Positions 47,559 through 59,699 are shown, counted from the first letter of the stretch. The stretch: DNA of 64,000 nt from Guadua angustifolia (GCA_036346375.1 CM070515.1:14530423-14594422); one strand, 5' to 3'. Notes: generated by a model not told the origin, from the sequence alone. Translations and numbers: made by a program.

Positions 47559-48769
47559 GCGGCCACCTCGGGGTGAGCCGACGTGGGCCGCTTGGGCTTT
47601 CTCGTCCTTGCCTTTCTACCTGTCCGGGACCGGGACTCCGTCCGGAGTCAATCCACGGCTGTTGCTTGTGGCATGATATGATAAGACTGCTTTTTACTAG
47701 GCGGCCGGTGCTGGCATTTCACGTGGAGCGTCCGTCCCCAGCACTGTCGAGTCTCGAATGTGTTTTTCATGGATTTGCGTGCATGCATGGGCGTGTTGAA
47801 TAATTGGATTGGTTTTCGAAGAGATCAGGTTTAGAATTCAGATAATGGTCGAAAGAACAGTTTCAAGTAGTACGTGGAGCACTAATACGTCGCTAATATT
47901 TTTTTAAATTACTAATTTGAGCTGCTCACTAACTCACCGGAACGAGTGATATCATATCATTCCTTTCCTCACCCTCTTTCTCTCTCATAGGCCATCTCCT
48001 TGTGATAACGTGCCATCACTCATTTCTTTCCTCGCTTCTTTTTTTTCCCTCAAAGTTCTCTATCGCAACACGTAGCACTATATCCTTGACATCCTTTCTT
48101 CCATCATTTCTTCTCTTTAAACTTAAAATAGTTTTTTAATTTTTAAATTTTCCTCGAGCTTTTGAAAACAAAAAATTGCTAACCACTTTCAAATATTTTT
48201 AATTGAAACATTTCGAACAAGAAATTTTTGAATTGAAATTTTTTGGAGTTGAAACCTTTTGATTTTAATTTTTTCGAGTTGAAACTTTCTTTTTTATTTA
48301 CAATTTTTTGAGTTGAATTTTAAATCGAATTTTTTGCAACTGAAAGTTTTTTGAATCGAAACTTTTTGAATTGAAAGTGTTGTAATCGAACTTTTCAAGC
48401 TAAAAGTTTTCAAAATTGAAACTTTTTGAGTTAAAATTTTTCGAGTTGAAACTTTCTAATTTGATTTTTTTAGTTGAAACTTTCTAATTTGTAGATTTCT
48501 GGGTTGATACTTTCTGAGTTCAAATTTTCTCGATGTGAATTTTTTTGAGTTGAAACTTCCTATTTAAAATTTTCAAAGTATTTTTAAAAATTTTTATGTT
48601 AGAGAGGAAGGAATAGAGGTGGGGGAGTGAGTAGAGAAGAGGAAAGGAGGGGGGGGATGGAGATGAACGGAGAAGATGACACATGCCATCCTATAAGTGC
48701 GTTCTCAAATTTGTTAGTTTGAATTTATCCTCAAACTAGTCATATTTTTTTTTCATCTATAGATCGCTA
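47559..48769. other. AT-rich low-complexity DNA, no gene
   Basis: From about 48130 to 48600 the words TTTTTGAGTTGAAACTTT and TTTTCGAGTTGAAA recur many times in degenerate form. ACTCACTCC/GGGGGAGTGAGTAG-type words on either side suggest decayed inverted ends of a larger element. A first copy of the 110-bp repeat motif occurs at about 47836. Confidence 0.5.
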
Positions 48770-49263
48770 ATGTTCAAAATTCAGATAAGGATTGAAAGAG
48801 CAATTTCAAATAGTATGTTGAGCATTAATTCGTTGCTAATTTTGCTGCGTGAGTAGATCCCTACGTTCATAAACCATTTAAGGATTGAAAGAACAGTTTT
48901 CAAGTAGTATGTGAAGCATTAATTTGTTGCTACTTTTGCTGCGTAAGTAGATCCCTAATGTTCGGAATTCAGAAAAGGATTGAGATAGCAGTTTCAAGTA
49001 GTATGTGGAGCATTTGCTGCCAATTTTACTGCGGATGTAGATCCTTAATTAATGTTCATAATTTAGATAAAAATTGAAAGAACAGTTTTAAGTAGTATGG
49101 AGCATTTGTTGATAATTTTGTTGCGTAAGTAGATCCATAATGTTCAGAATTCATATAAGGATTGGACGAGCAGTTTCAAGCAGTGCGTGGAGCATTTGCT
49201 GCTAATTTTGCTGCGTATATAGATATCTAATGTTCATAATTTAGATAAGGATTGAAAGAACAT

Positions 49264-50936
49264 TTTTTTTTTTTTGAAAAGATTGGTAGGAGCTCTACCA
49301 TTCATTCAATATAGGGGGAGAAAAAAGAACCCACCAAAATTTGATACAGCGTTTGATACAACGTGCAATGCACACCAATACAGTCTGTAAGCAAGAGATC
49401 AAGTTTTTAGTACACACTTGTAATCACAAAGATCAAACATTTTGTACATAAGGAAGGATGACATCCTCTTCCAGATAAACCTGCCCAGGTTTATACCAGC
49501 TCCCAGTGGACACCATATAACAGGAAAGGAGTTCAACCAGCCGTAAGAAAATGTTTGAAACCTGAACTTGTGAGTCTGTGTCTGCCCCTGAAAACAAGCA
49601 CAAGCTATCTGCTATCCAAAACTTGCGAGTAACAAACAGTATGAAACTGAAACGGTTTTGCACAGCTTCTGAGATAACAAAAGAATATGCAACTTGTTAT
49701 ACTTTATATTCTCCATTCGGCTTCTGTGCTTAATCTGATGAAATGAATCATTTTCAGTTACTTCATTTGTCTTGTAATGCCTTCTTGTTTCTCCAGCAAG
49801 AAATAACTGATTGTTGTAAAGAATGGTACATAGAAAAAATCCGCTTCTTCCTGGCGCTGAAAACTCTGATAACATCCTTCAGAAATCTTTGTGATTCAGG
49901 AGCAATGAGATCAGCCCACAGCCAGAAGTGAACAGAATGGTCTACTCATTCTTCCTTGCACAATTGCTGGCTGGTGACGGATGTGGAATTGTTGGTGTTC
50001 TCAGTTGCAAGCCTTGGTACGCTTTTGGACCTGTTCACCGTCTTGATTGAATGTTTGGCTGTTGGTTCAAACTGCTTGAATGCTGACAACCTGCAGGGCT
50101 TGATATAGCATGCGTTCTGGAATGTCTTCACCCCCCAATGAGCATATAGTTCATCCTGCGGTTGTGAAATCCTCCAGTCTGTTCGGCAACCTGCGCGAGC
50201 TAAAAAGAGACTAGAACAAAGTACTCAGTTCGTGCATACTAGCTTGATGAAACCTGCGACTTGTTGATAAAACAAATAAGAAAAGAAAGCAAGCTGAACA
50301 CATCCAAATGGAGAGGATGAAGGATCCTGTCATAAGATAAGACTGGCGGCCATGCTCCTTTTGAAAACCAGAAGCCAAAACAAAATCCCTGGCTGCGGAC
50401 ACTAGCTGGTGCCGTCATTTTCGCCCCGCTGTGCCCGAAGGTTCATTGCCACTGAGCGATTGCTAACATCCTGGGAGATGCAACTGTAAACAGAATCCGG
50501 CGATTGGTAGATGTTGGAAAAAATCCGTGCATTTCTTTCCTTCTATAAATTCCAGAACGTATAGATGAGGATGCCGTCGAAGTGTTTGCGAGCAGAACTA
50601 GGCACCAAATGCCTCATCAGCCCCCACCACTGCGAGGCCTGAGCACCTGTCGGCAGAGCCGGAGGATTTATACCCCAATGCCAGAAGACTTTCCTCCAAA
50701 CACGCGCCGCAAAGCACGCAAACATAATATGCAAAGCCGATTCCGGTTCTAAGCCGCAAAGAGGGCAGGTAGCACAATGAGGCCAACCCCTGATGGCGAG
50801 CCTGTCAGCAGTGAGGATCCTGTTTTGTAGAAGGAGCCAAGTGAAAAATTTGCATTTGTTTTCCGCGCTGACCTTCCAAAGCATGGTGTAGCTATAATCC
50901 GGCACCGAGCCCTGGAACTGAACTTCATACGCAGAC
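49264..50936 (-). mobile_element. 5'-truncated LINE (non-LTR retroelement)
   Basis: On the minus strand the element ends in a poly-A tail (T run at 49264-49275), preceded by the typical plant LINE tail with GGTAGAGCTCCTACCAATC. At its other end it begins inside the zinc-binding domain of ORF2. It lies within the tandem repeat. Comparing neighbouring units suggests that part of one unit was lost on insertion. I see no target-site duplication. Confidence 0.85.
50402..50934 (-). pseudogene. C-terminal end of LINE ORF2 (zf-RVT domain)
   Basis: The sequence shows the reverse-transcriptase zinc-binding domain: WKVSAENKCKFFTWLLLQNR, LAIRGW, then CPLCGLEPESALHIMFAC and WRKVFWHWG. An in-frame TAG near 50544 follows FWNL where the family usually has a tryptophan before KERNARIF. 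The frame then continues to the stop at 50402. It is a remnant without reverse transcriptase or endonuclease. Confidence 0.85.
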
Positions 50937-51170
50937 TGTTGCTAATTTTGTTACGTAAGTAGATCCAAAATGTTCAGAATTCATATAAGGATCAAAAGAG
51001 CATTTTTAAGTGGTATGTGGCGCGTTTGTTTCTAATTCTGCTGTGTAAGTAGATCCACTAATGTTCAGAATGTAGATAAGGGTTGAAATGACACTTCAAG
51101 TATCATGTGGAGCAGCACATCCGTCGCTAATTTTGCAAATTTTTCTGGTGAGTGCATCCCTATGAGTCCA

Positions 51171-52697
51171 ATAAACATTAGATGGTCTGTACAAGGAATG
51201 TCTACTACTTAAACGAAAGAGTTGATGGTACGTGCCATGTTCTTCCTTTCCACCTCTTTTTTCACGTCCCTAAAAATCTCTAACAAAAACGAAAAAACGA
51301 TATAACAATAAATAAATTCCACCCTTAAAATAAAACTCTAACAACAAAAAACACTTGTGAGCACATAAGTGGAGCTAAGGGCGTGAGCCGGACAGGCTTA
51401 TTACAATGATGTCGATTTGAGATGTGATAAAGACAATATGATATTCCTTTTATTCGTAACAAAGTACGGACATTCTGCTAGTCTGATCATAAATTCGTGT
51501 GGTCTATTGTTCCTGCAAGTTTGGACGACTCACGTGTTTCAGACAAACCTAGCTAATTAGTTAGATATATATGGCTACAAGAAATACTCGTTCACTTCTT
51601 TCCACTTAGAACTGGATAAAGTTCGCTTAGCTTGGCTCTTATCAACTGGTCCATTCATTCCTTGCTAATTTTGTTGGATAAGTATATCCCTATGAAACCG
51701 ATAAACATTATAGATGATCTATACAGTCAATTTGCCCACAATTCATGTGTGTTCGTGCGGTTTTTTTAAGATTCTTGCGTTTCAAATGGCCGGCGCTAAT
51801 TAGTTTGCTTTATTTCGCTAAGAAAAGCTTGATTGCTCCCGAGCTACACCGCACCCCTTCCAGTACTTCTTTCCACTCAGAACTCGATAAACTTTGCCTA
51901 CCACATATCAACCTACTTCATTTCATTCTCTCTCGATTCCGTTTGCGGTCTTGCCGATGCTTGCTGGGTCTTGTATACATCGTTCAGGATGCTATCGGTG
52001 GGATTTTCAACCGGATGTTTTTGTTGAAATCACCCAAATCTGAACCATTGGATCATTGTTGAGATTTGATTATGTACATTTCGTTCATGATTTGATCCAA
52101 CGGTCCGGTGGTGGATATAGATGATATCTATACACTCCCATCGAGCTGAACAACGCAACTTCAATTGCCCTCTGACAGTGCATGCATGGCAGGCTCAAAA
52201 CGGCAGACGTGCATGTACGGTAAAAATCGGCAAGAGCCTCAAGTATCTACCTCTGCGAGATGGAAACCGTTTTATTTATACCATTTATAGACCGTTTTTT
52301 CTCTTTGACCCGTCTGCGAAAATGAACTAGTCATAGAATGTCTGTGTTTATCACAGACTGTTTTTTTTCCCCTAACCGTTTGTATTATTTGAATTGTAAT
52401 TTTATATAGTCTTCACACACGGCTTTTTCCGAGAAGATCAAAATCGTTTGAGATGGGACATGGGTGATAACCCTATGTATGATAGTGTACATTAAAAGGA
52501 TCCGAAGACATGTTAGTCATTATCATCCATCACAAACATCAGTGAATGGGGGCACACACTAAACAGCAGCTAAAAAACAGAGATAAAACCCGCCCTCAAA
52601 GCAAAAGCGATGCTTCGTCAGAGCAAGCATGTCACAAGAGCATCCTTTCATGATAGTCATGAAGACGCTCGACGGATTCTTGGTGGGTCAAATCGCT
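51171..52697. other. Intergenic DNA downstream of CDKB2, no gene supported
   Basis: Two diverged copies of a longer unit can be aligned: GCTAATTTTG...ATCCCTATGA...AATAAACATTA at about 51130 and again at 51663. Short ORFs (51745-52062) are not recognisable. The bases next to 52698 should be the kinase 3' untranslated region. Confidence 0.45.
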
Positions 52698-54256
52698 TCA
52701 GTATTTCTCCTTGTCCACGCCGTTGAAGTACGGATGCTCCATGGCCTTCTTCGCGGAAATCCGCTTTGCCGGCTCGTACTGTAGCATTTTCTGCAACAAT
52801 CACAATAATTAAATTAGAACGCGGTTCTCACAACAACACCACCTCTTCTTTTGTGTTACTTTCACGTCTAACATCAAGAGCAACGAACGCATAGAGATAA
52901 GAGATTTGTGGTCATGGCATATCTGACGACTAACCTGGAGCAGGTCAAGACCATCGGCGTCGAGACCAGGAACAACAGAGGACAGCTTTGAGGGGTTCCA
53001 CTGGGGGTACTCGTGCCAGTTCGGCAGCTTGCCTACTCCTGGCCAGACATCCTCATTCGGAGTGCCCAGCAACCTGACATCCAAAATACAAGATGTATAT
53101 ACCATCATCATCAATATCTGATACACCCTAAGAATGTCAGCGAGAAAACATAAGGCACACGGGACAGTACTTGAAAATGTGCAGGAGCTGCTGGACCTCG
53201 GAATCTCCGGGGAAAAGCGCTTGCGTAGTGACCAACTCAGCTGAAATTTACAAGAAGAGAATAGCATATGCATTCAGTTAAGGTGTGAATTCTGAAGCAA
53301 CGTTCATTCTGAAGCGAGTTCATCGTACCGAATATGCAGCCCACAGACCACATGTCAACCGGCGTGGAGTAGTGCGTGGCGCCAAGAAGAACCTCGGGAG
53401 CCCTGTACCACAGCGTCAGGATCTGCAAAACAATTCAGACCGCATCAAGAACAAATGGCAAAAAAAAAAAAAAAAAATAATGCAGAACTAGCCATCAAGC
53501 AGGTGGCAAGGTTGCTACTGAGAACTAAGAATTGGACCTCGTGGGTGTACTTCTTGAGAGGAACGGTGAACGCGCGGCTGAGCCCGAGGTCGGCGATCTT
53601 GAGCGCCATGGTCTTGCGGTCCATGAGAAGGTTGTGCGGCTTGAGATCACGGTGCAGTACGCCGCGCCCATGGCAGAAGGCCACGCCCTTGCAGAGCTGG
53701 TACATCAGGATCTGCACGCGCACACACCATCGTCATTCATCGAATCAAATACGGTTGACACATTGAAACAGACACATCGCGTGCACGATTTGGAGAACGA
53801 GAAGAAAAGAACAGAAGATCCGCGTTTGTATGGATGGATTTATACCTTGACGGTGTGGGCAGGGATCTTCTCGTGGTTCTGGCGGTGGCCGCGGATGAAC
53901 TTCTTGAGGTCGGTGTCCATGTACTCGAAGACGAGGTAAAGGATGGTCTGTCCCTCCTTGTTCTGGCCCTGCTTGAGGTCGAGCAGGCGCACGACATGCG
54001 GGTCCTGCGAGAGCATCCGCAGCAGCGACACCTCCCGCAGCGCCGTCGGCGGCACTCCCTCGTCGTCCTCGGGGAGGCGCGTCTTCTTGAGCGCCACGAT
54101 CCGCCCCGTCGCCTTCTCCCGCGCCTTGTACACCTTCCCGTACGTGCCCTCCCCGACCTTCTCCAGCTTCTCGTACAGGTCCATCGCCCGCAGCCCGCCC
54201 CCCGTCGTCGTCGTCGGCGCCGCCGCCGCCTGGTGGTGCTGAAGCGCTGCTGCCAT
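52698..54256 (-). CDS. CDKB2;1: B2-type cyclin-dependent kinase
   Basis: Six coding exons: 54256-53846, 53711-53538, 53422-53329, 53240-53171, 53073-52935 and 52790-52698. All borders are GT-AG and frame is kept, giving 326 residues. Plant CDKB kinases drive G2-to-M transition with mitotic cyclins. Seen here: GEGTYG loop (35-40), Lys57, the cyclin-binding helix PPTALRE (69-75), HRDLKPHN (157-164), DLG (178-180) and the activation-loop Thr193 in YTHE. The absence of the insertion that CDKB1 carries after the fourth strand, plus CKGVAFCHGRG and LLMDRKTMALK, point to CDKB2. Monocot CDKB2 has PPTALRE where dicots have PPTTLRE, so that motif alone does not decide. The ATG at 54256 gives a 24-residue Ala/Thr-rich leader; Met25 is the other candidate. 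From memory, rice has CDKB2;1 next to an HMGR gene on chromosome 8, as here. Confidence 0.95.
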
Positions 54257-54386
54257 TGCGCAGATCTGCCTCTCTCTCTCTCTCTCTCTCTCGGTGTTGT
54301 GTGAAATTGGTGACGAATTGGGAATGGGGTAGTGCTTGAGCTAGGGTTTGGGATTGGGGATCAGGGGGAAGCTTTTGTACGCAAGG

Positions 54387-54398
54387 GAGCCGTTTGAG
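54387..54398 (-). promoter_or_regulatory. MSA-like element, minus strand
   Basis: CTCAAACGGCTC on the minus strand contains the AACGG core with one departure from the M-phase activator consensus YCYAACGGYYA. It is about 130 bp upstream of the kinase ATG. Confidence 0.5.
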
Positions 54399-54412
54399 GG
54401 GAGGGGAGGCGC

Positions 54413-54423
54413 TCTAACGGCTC
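54413..54423 (+). promoter_or_regulatory. MSA element of the CDKB2 promoter
   Basis: TCTAACGGCTC matches YCYAACGGYY exactly and differs only at the last base. It lies about 160 bp upstream of the kinase ATG and is divergent to the MSA-like site 15 bp away. Such sites bind three-repeat Myb factors and give G2/M expression of CDKB and cyclin B genes. Confidence 0.65.
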
Positions 54424-56348
54424 CTTTTTGAGATTTCAAATTTCGAACCCTGCACGCTTTTGGGTGCGCGCATGGGCCGCATTGCGCCGGAAGAAAGGTA
54501 AGGCCCCAACAAAACCTAATTAATGCCTTTTGTGTCGGTGATGAGCCGTGCGAAAGCAAAGGCCCAGCCCAGATACAACGTGATGGATGCCTTTACGTCT
54601 ACTAAGGGCATCTCCAGCCGGCCCCTCATCCCACTCCCTACCGTATTTTCTAGCGGAAGTTCTCAAAAAAACGTCTCCAGCCAGCTCGCTACTCCCCTCG
54701 CTATTTTTGGAGAATCCCTATCGATCTTCCGCCGCTCGCCAGATCTGGCGAGCCTCTCTCGCTCGCTATCGCCCAACGATCGCTACGGTCGCCTCCATTC
54801 CCGCCACCGTTCGGGCCTCTCTTGCTCGCCAACGCCCAACGGCCACCACGCCTCCAGGTTCGTTCTCCTGTCCTCCTCTTCCATTTGTACTCGATTTAAG
54901 GTTCTACGAGTTCGATTTTGCCGGACTGAGGAGAGAGGTACGGGAGGTAGGGGAAAGGGAGTTTACCTACCATGGAAGGTCGCAGATCCTCTCGCTAGGC
55001 CACCGTCGACGCTCGAGCTAGGCTCGCGATTTCTTTCTGTCGCCGCTCGCTTTCGGCCGCGATCGCCGCTTCGCCTTCGGCCCTGATCGCGATCGCTTCG
55101 CGCTTCGGTTCTGATCGTAATCGCCGTCGTGCTTTCGGCTATAGTCGTCGATCGCTCAGCTCCAGTTCGCCCGGCCCCGTTGCTCGCAGAGCCCTCCTGC
55201 TGGGCCACTATCGCTACTCCTGGTCGAATCCTGCTCGGCCGCCGTGGATATGAAGAAACGCGAAAAGCATGAGTGCCACTTTCTTCTGGATATGAAGAAG
55301 CCTGGAAATGAAAGCTTTCTTTCGATGGTTTCCGAGGAACATAAAAATCACCGTATGTCAAAGCTCTTTGACCGTGTCCAAGGCACGTAGAAATGACCAT
55401 ATATCAATGCTCTTTATCTAGTAACTTTCTGGAGTTCTTTCATTTGCCTATGCAAATTTCTAGATGAATTTCCTGACATCTCTTTGCCTTCTGGATATCA
55501 CAAGTGCAGTTCCTATATGGAAAGATTTTGATGTCAACAAGAGTAATTGGACCAGAGTTTAGTGTGAGCAGGCATTACAGTAGAGTTTTTTTTGTGTGTG
55601 TGTGAATGGTCTGAAACAAGTGATTTTAAGTTTTAGAAAAAAAATGCTGTTACTTTTTTGTATACAATGGAATTTTTCCCGCATTAAATCTATGGACTTA
55701 AACGTTAAATGGAATCACATTATGGTTTAACTCAGAAGGAATTATGTGAATTTTATCGCTAGTCATCAGAAGGGAAAAAACAAACTTAGTAAACTCTGGT
55801 TATTCTTAAGCTCTAATTCTAGCAAATGCTTATTCTTCTTCGATTTGGCAAGCAAAATAAGCCACAGGCCTGTCAGTTTCTTGTAGTCCCTCACGTTCCA
55901 AGTCACCAACACTTCTTAGATTGTTAACTCTGTCTTCAGTTTTTGCCGAATATGTTACAGTGCATCAGGTTCTTTCTTTTCTGTTGTTTCTTCAGTATAT
56001 ATCTTGGCCAACAATTGTGGGGTTGCACCATGATCTGCAATGTGTTTGCTGTTAGTGGAGTGAGGCAGGGAAGATGGTGCACTAGAACCACCATGTTCTG
56101 CTACCTATTTATTTGTGTAGCATTGTTCAGTTGAATGTGTGGAAGAACTTAGCCTCCCCAGCCAAAATGATATCTTGTCACCAGAAAGATATGTGCTAAA
56201 TCCAACATGTGCTACTCGATTAACTTAGCTTCCCCAGCCAAAATGCATCATTAATACAACTATATACATCTGACTACTCGATTCCTGATATGTGCTACTC
56301 GATTTTGTACAGGTTGTGCTGCGTGCTTGATATTCTTTGCTCAGTCAA

Positions 56349-57436
56349 ATGGATAGCTATTTGGAATTGTTGAGTGGCCAAAATATGAATAGCAATGAGA
56401 TTTGGAATGACAGTCAATTTGCAAGCCCACCTGAGGAACAAGAAATTGAAGAACTGGGAGTTTTAGAAGCTACTCCACCCATGAAACCTAATAAGAAGAG
56501 ATCAAAAAACTTCAGTGAAAAGGAGGACAATATGTTGGTGTCGGCATGGCTACAAATCAGCATGGATGCAGTACATGGTAATGAACAATGTAGGAGTACC
56601 TATTGGCAGAGAATCCATGATTACTTCCATGAGCACAGGGACTTCGAATCAGATCGTAATTGCAATTCTCTCATGCACCGTTGGTCTACCATACTAGAAA
56701 GTGTTAATAGATTTTGTGGATGGTATGCTCAGATTCAAAATAGGAGGCAAAGTGGGGTGACAGAGTAAGATAAGGTATAAAGGTTTCTTCTAATTTAGTT
56801 GCAATAAGACACTTCATATCTTGTGTGCAAGTTTAATAAGACATATTCACTTGTGTAGGTACAACAAGCATGTGAGTTGTACAAGTCCAAAGACAAGAAT
56901 GGAAAATCGTTTGGTTTCTTGCATTGTTGGAATATTTTGCAGCATGAAGAAAAGTGGAAGGATAGGTGCTCTCAGAAAAAACAGAAGACATGCTCCAATG
57001 CAAGTCCGGATTCATCTACTCCTGGAAGCAACGAGAGTCGTCATGGTGATGAAGGTGAGGGTCTTACTTCGGAGGCCGTGGAGAAAGAACAAAGGCCACT
57101 AGGTAGGAAGGGGGAGAAAGAACGACAGCGTCGAGGTAAAACTTCTGTCTCTCCAGTAGATAATCTTTACATGGATGCATTGGAAAATTTGTGGTCTAAG
57201 AAGAAAGAGGCTGAAGCTATGAAAGAGATTAAAAAAAAGAGCGCAATGATGAGAGAATTGCACTGGAGAAGAAAAAGCTTGAACTAAAGGAAAGAGATCT
57301 AGAGTTAAGACAAAGGATTGAAGATGACAAAGTCATGAATATGGATCTTAGTGGTATGAGTGAGCGACAACAACAGTACTATATGAGATTGCAAGATGAG
57401 ATCATTGCTCGACGGTTTGGCGTAGGCTCGAGTTGA
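56349..57436 (+). pseudogene. Harbinger ORF1 (Myb/SANT-like), broken
   Basis: Exon 1 (56349-56774) contains the Myb/SANT-like domain (NFSEKEDNMLVSAWL, YWQRIHDYF, RWSTILESVNRFCGWY). It has an in-frame TAA at 56766, three codons before its splice donor, where the family usually has glutamine. Exon 2 starts at 56859 (VQQACELYKSK, FLHCWNILQHEEKW). A run of eight A near 57230 has shifted frame; the other frame carries the rest (LELKERDLELRQRIEDD, YYMRLQDEIIARRFG) to the stop at 57434-57436. Two lesions make a functional product unlikely. Confidence 0.85.
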
Positions 57437-57611
57437 AATGCGTTATTATGTGTGGACTATCATGACAAAGCCTTTTGTTTAAACAATGTTGTTGAATTAA
57501 CTATGCTTTATTAAGACAATACCGATTACATGATTAGGACAATACCTAGTACATGATTAAAACAATACCTAATACATGCTACCTATTATTACAACAATAC
57601 CGAGTACATAA

Positions 57612-58965
57612 TTAATTATACTTGTCTCCATGACGTTGCCACAGGTGCTCAACTAGATCATCTTGAATCTGTGAGTGAGTTTCTTTGTCTGTAATATTAT
57701 GATGACTTTGAATAAACTCATGAAGTTCACGTGTACGAACATGGGATACTCTCACTTTCTCTCCCACCCCATCGAAATTTAAGTCCTCTTCATCACCCCG
57801 CTCATCTTCGATGATCATATTATGCATGATGACACAAGCTGTCATGATTTCTCCGAGTGTGTGTTTATCCCAGAAACGAGCTGGTCCACGAACAATGGCA
57901 AAACGAGATTGTAGAATGCCAAAGGCTCGTTCCACATCCTTCCTAACTGCTTCTTGTGCCTTGGCAAAATATTTACTCTTATTGTCACGTGGAGATGGTA
58001 TGGTCTTCACAAATGTAGCCCAATTAGGATATATGCCATCTGCAAGGTAATACCCTATTGTATAATTGTGACCATTTATGGTATAATTTACTTCTGGGGC
58101 TTCCCCTTCTGCTAGCTTTGCAAATAGATGGGAACGGTGAAGAACATTAATATCATTGTGAGACCCTGGTAAACCAAAGAAGGCATGCCAAATCCAAAGA
58201 TCTTGTGAAGCAACGGCTTCTAAAATGATTGTGGGCTCATGCACATGGCCAGTATACATACCTTGCCATCTGCAGGCAATTTTCCACTTCAATGCATGCA
58301 ATCTATGCTCCCAAGCATTAAGGAAAACCTCGATGCTCTCCAATTGCAAGTAATCTAGTCAGTATCATTCTGATTTGGAGATCTCAAATACTCATCTTTG
58401 AATACTTCAATAATAGCTTTGATGAACCTTCTAAGACTCTCTATAACTGTACTTTCTCCAATACGAACATATTGATTAGTAGCGTCTGTTGGTACTCCAT
58501 AAGTTAGTATCATGCATGCTGCGGTAATCTTTTGCAAAGGAGATAACCCAAGACGTCCATTTCTATCTCTTTTTTGAACAAAATAATCATCATATTGTTC
58601 TCTGACTTGCACTATCTTGAAGAAACAAAGGACGAGCCATCCTAAACCTAGGCGATGAAAGAAGAATGAGTCGTACCCAAGAGGATCAAAAGACGAGACG
58701 AACAAACAAAAAATGAACTATTTGCAAACCTGCGTCGAAAGAAAGTTGAGCCATAGGTAGGAGCATCTAAGAAGTAGTCGTTGTACAACCTCCAATGCCC
58801 GGCTTCTCTATCACGATGAATATACTGACGTCCAGGCACAGAACCGCCATGTCGTGGAGCATTCATAAGTTGATATTGAGTGTGTACTTGGTGTAGTGTC
58901 GCAAGAATGAGTTCATCGTCGTCATCTAACGATGACGACGAATCTAAGAGAGATCGATGACTCAT
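57612..58965 (-). pseudogene. Harbinger DDE transposase, broken
   Basis: The first exon begins at 58965 (MSHRSLLDSS) and ends in FFRRR before a GT donor near 58728. The next exon should start at about 58655. A frameshift near 58620 precedes VREQYDDYFVQKRD. A TAG follows QNDTD near 58362, and a further shift near 58285 leads into the last frame. Catalytic residues survive in pieces: Asp in MLGSIDCMH, Asp in SHNDINVLHRS and Glu in VERAFGILQSRF. The C-terminal frame (57612-58349) is otherwise clean. At least three lesions are present, so the element needs a transposase from elsewhere. Confidence 0.87.
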
Positions 58966-59285
58966 TTCGGGTAGAATGAACTATAACGCGAATGACTTGG
59001 TCTACCAACCAGGTGAAAGACCATGCATATATAGAACCAAAAAATATAGCCGTTGGAAATAAAGCCGTTGGAAACATCACCATTCGAAATGGCGTCGTTT
59101 AAACATGAAACGGATACCTGTTAGTTACAAGATATGAATAAAATAGAGGTCAGTGGAATATAGGGAGCTAAATTTAGGAAGTCGGTTGGAGTGCGCTGAC
59201 AAGTAGGGAGTGGAATCTGGATAGGGAGCTCCCTGTATAAGAGGATAGGGAGGCAAATTTGAGGGATCGGTTGGAGATGCTCTAA

Positions 59286-59699
59286 GTCGCAAGGCGTAAA
59301 ATTCGTACGAAAGCCAGTAAAACTTCAGGTCCGGCGCATGGTATGTTCTCTAACAATTAGCTGTAATTATCACCGTCGTCGAACATTTGGTGTACATCTT
59401 TTATTTGGTCAAATGGACAAGCATATGCTCACTAATCGACAAAAATCACAACCTATAGATTTGCAAAGTATCTTCCGTTCTGAACTTATCTGCGGAAGGG
59501 CTATTATCTACTTTCTGTTCTCTGCATATTGTCGAACGCTAGGTAGACTGTTGTTTAGTTCTTTCATGTGAACCTGAACGATACGACAGACTGCAAATGG
59601 AGAAAGAAACCAAAACCTGAACGATAGGACAGACTGTCCGATGAGGCAAAGTAATCGTGATCAAGGAGAATTCATCGAAGCATTTATAGATAGATTTAG
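59286..59699. other. Intergenic DNA, no gene
   Basis: Before the Harbinger insertion this sequence was continuous with 54602 and so lay upstream of CDKB2. Two GAACGATARGACAGACTG phrases at about 59575 and 59621 form a short duplication. Confidence 0.4.

Larger units (their letters stand above)
48770..51170. repeat. Degenerate tandem repeat, unit about 105-120 bp, split by a LINE
   Basis: The cycle GATAAGGATTGAAAGAAC, CAAGTAGTATGTGGAGCATT, GCTAATTTTGCTGCGTAAG, TAGATCCCTAATGTTC repeats about six times from 48770 to 49260 and resumes after the LINE for two or three more units to about 51170. The units differ by 10-25 percent by eye, so it is an old array. It encodes no protein. Confidence 0.8.
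54606..59282. mobile_element. PIF/Harbinger transposon, 4677 bp, decayed
   Basis: The inverted ends are GGGCATCTCCAGCCGGCCCCTCA and GAGCATCTCCAACCGATCCCTCA. The duplication TAA lies at 54603-54605 and 59283-59285. It carries ORF1 on the plus strand (56349-57436) and a transposase on the minus strand (57612-58965), converging with about 175 bp between them. Both are broken. The first kilobase is GC-rich and non-coding. It inserted about 350 bp upstream of the CDKB2 start codon, beyond the MSA sites. Confidence 0.92.

Noticed and set aside
52698..54256. Assignment of the kinase to CDKB1 from PPTALRE
   Set aside because: The rest of the sequence, including lack of the CDKB1 insertion and the CHGRGVLHRDLKPHN context, fits CDKB2. 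Monocot CDKB2 proteins also carry PPTALRE.
53834..54304. 156-codon plus-strand ORF
   Set aside because: It is an antisense shadow of CDKB2 exon 1.
54523..55086. 187-codon plus-strand ORF near CDKB2
   Set aside because: It begins in host DNA and runs across the Harbinger boundary at 54606, so it cannot be an ancestral gene. It is GC-rich leader sequence of the element.
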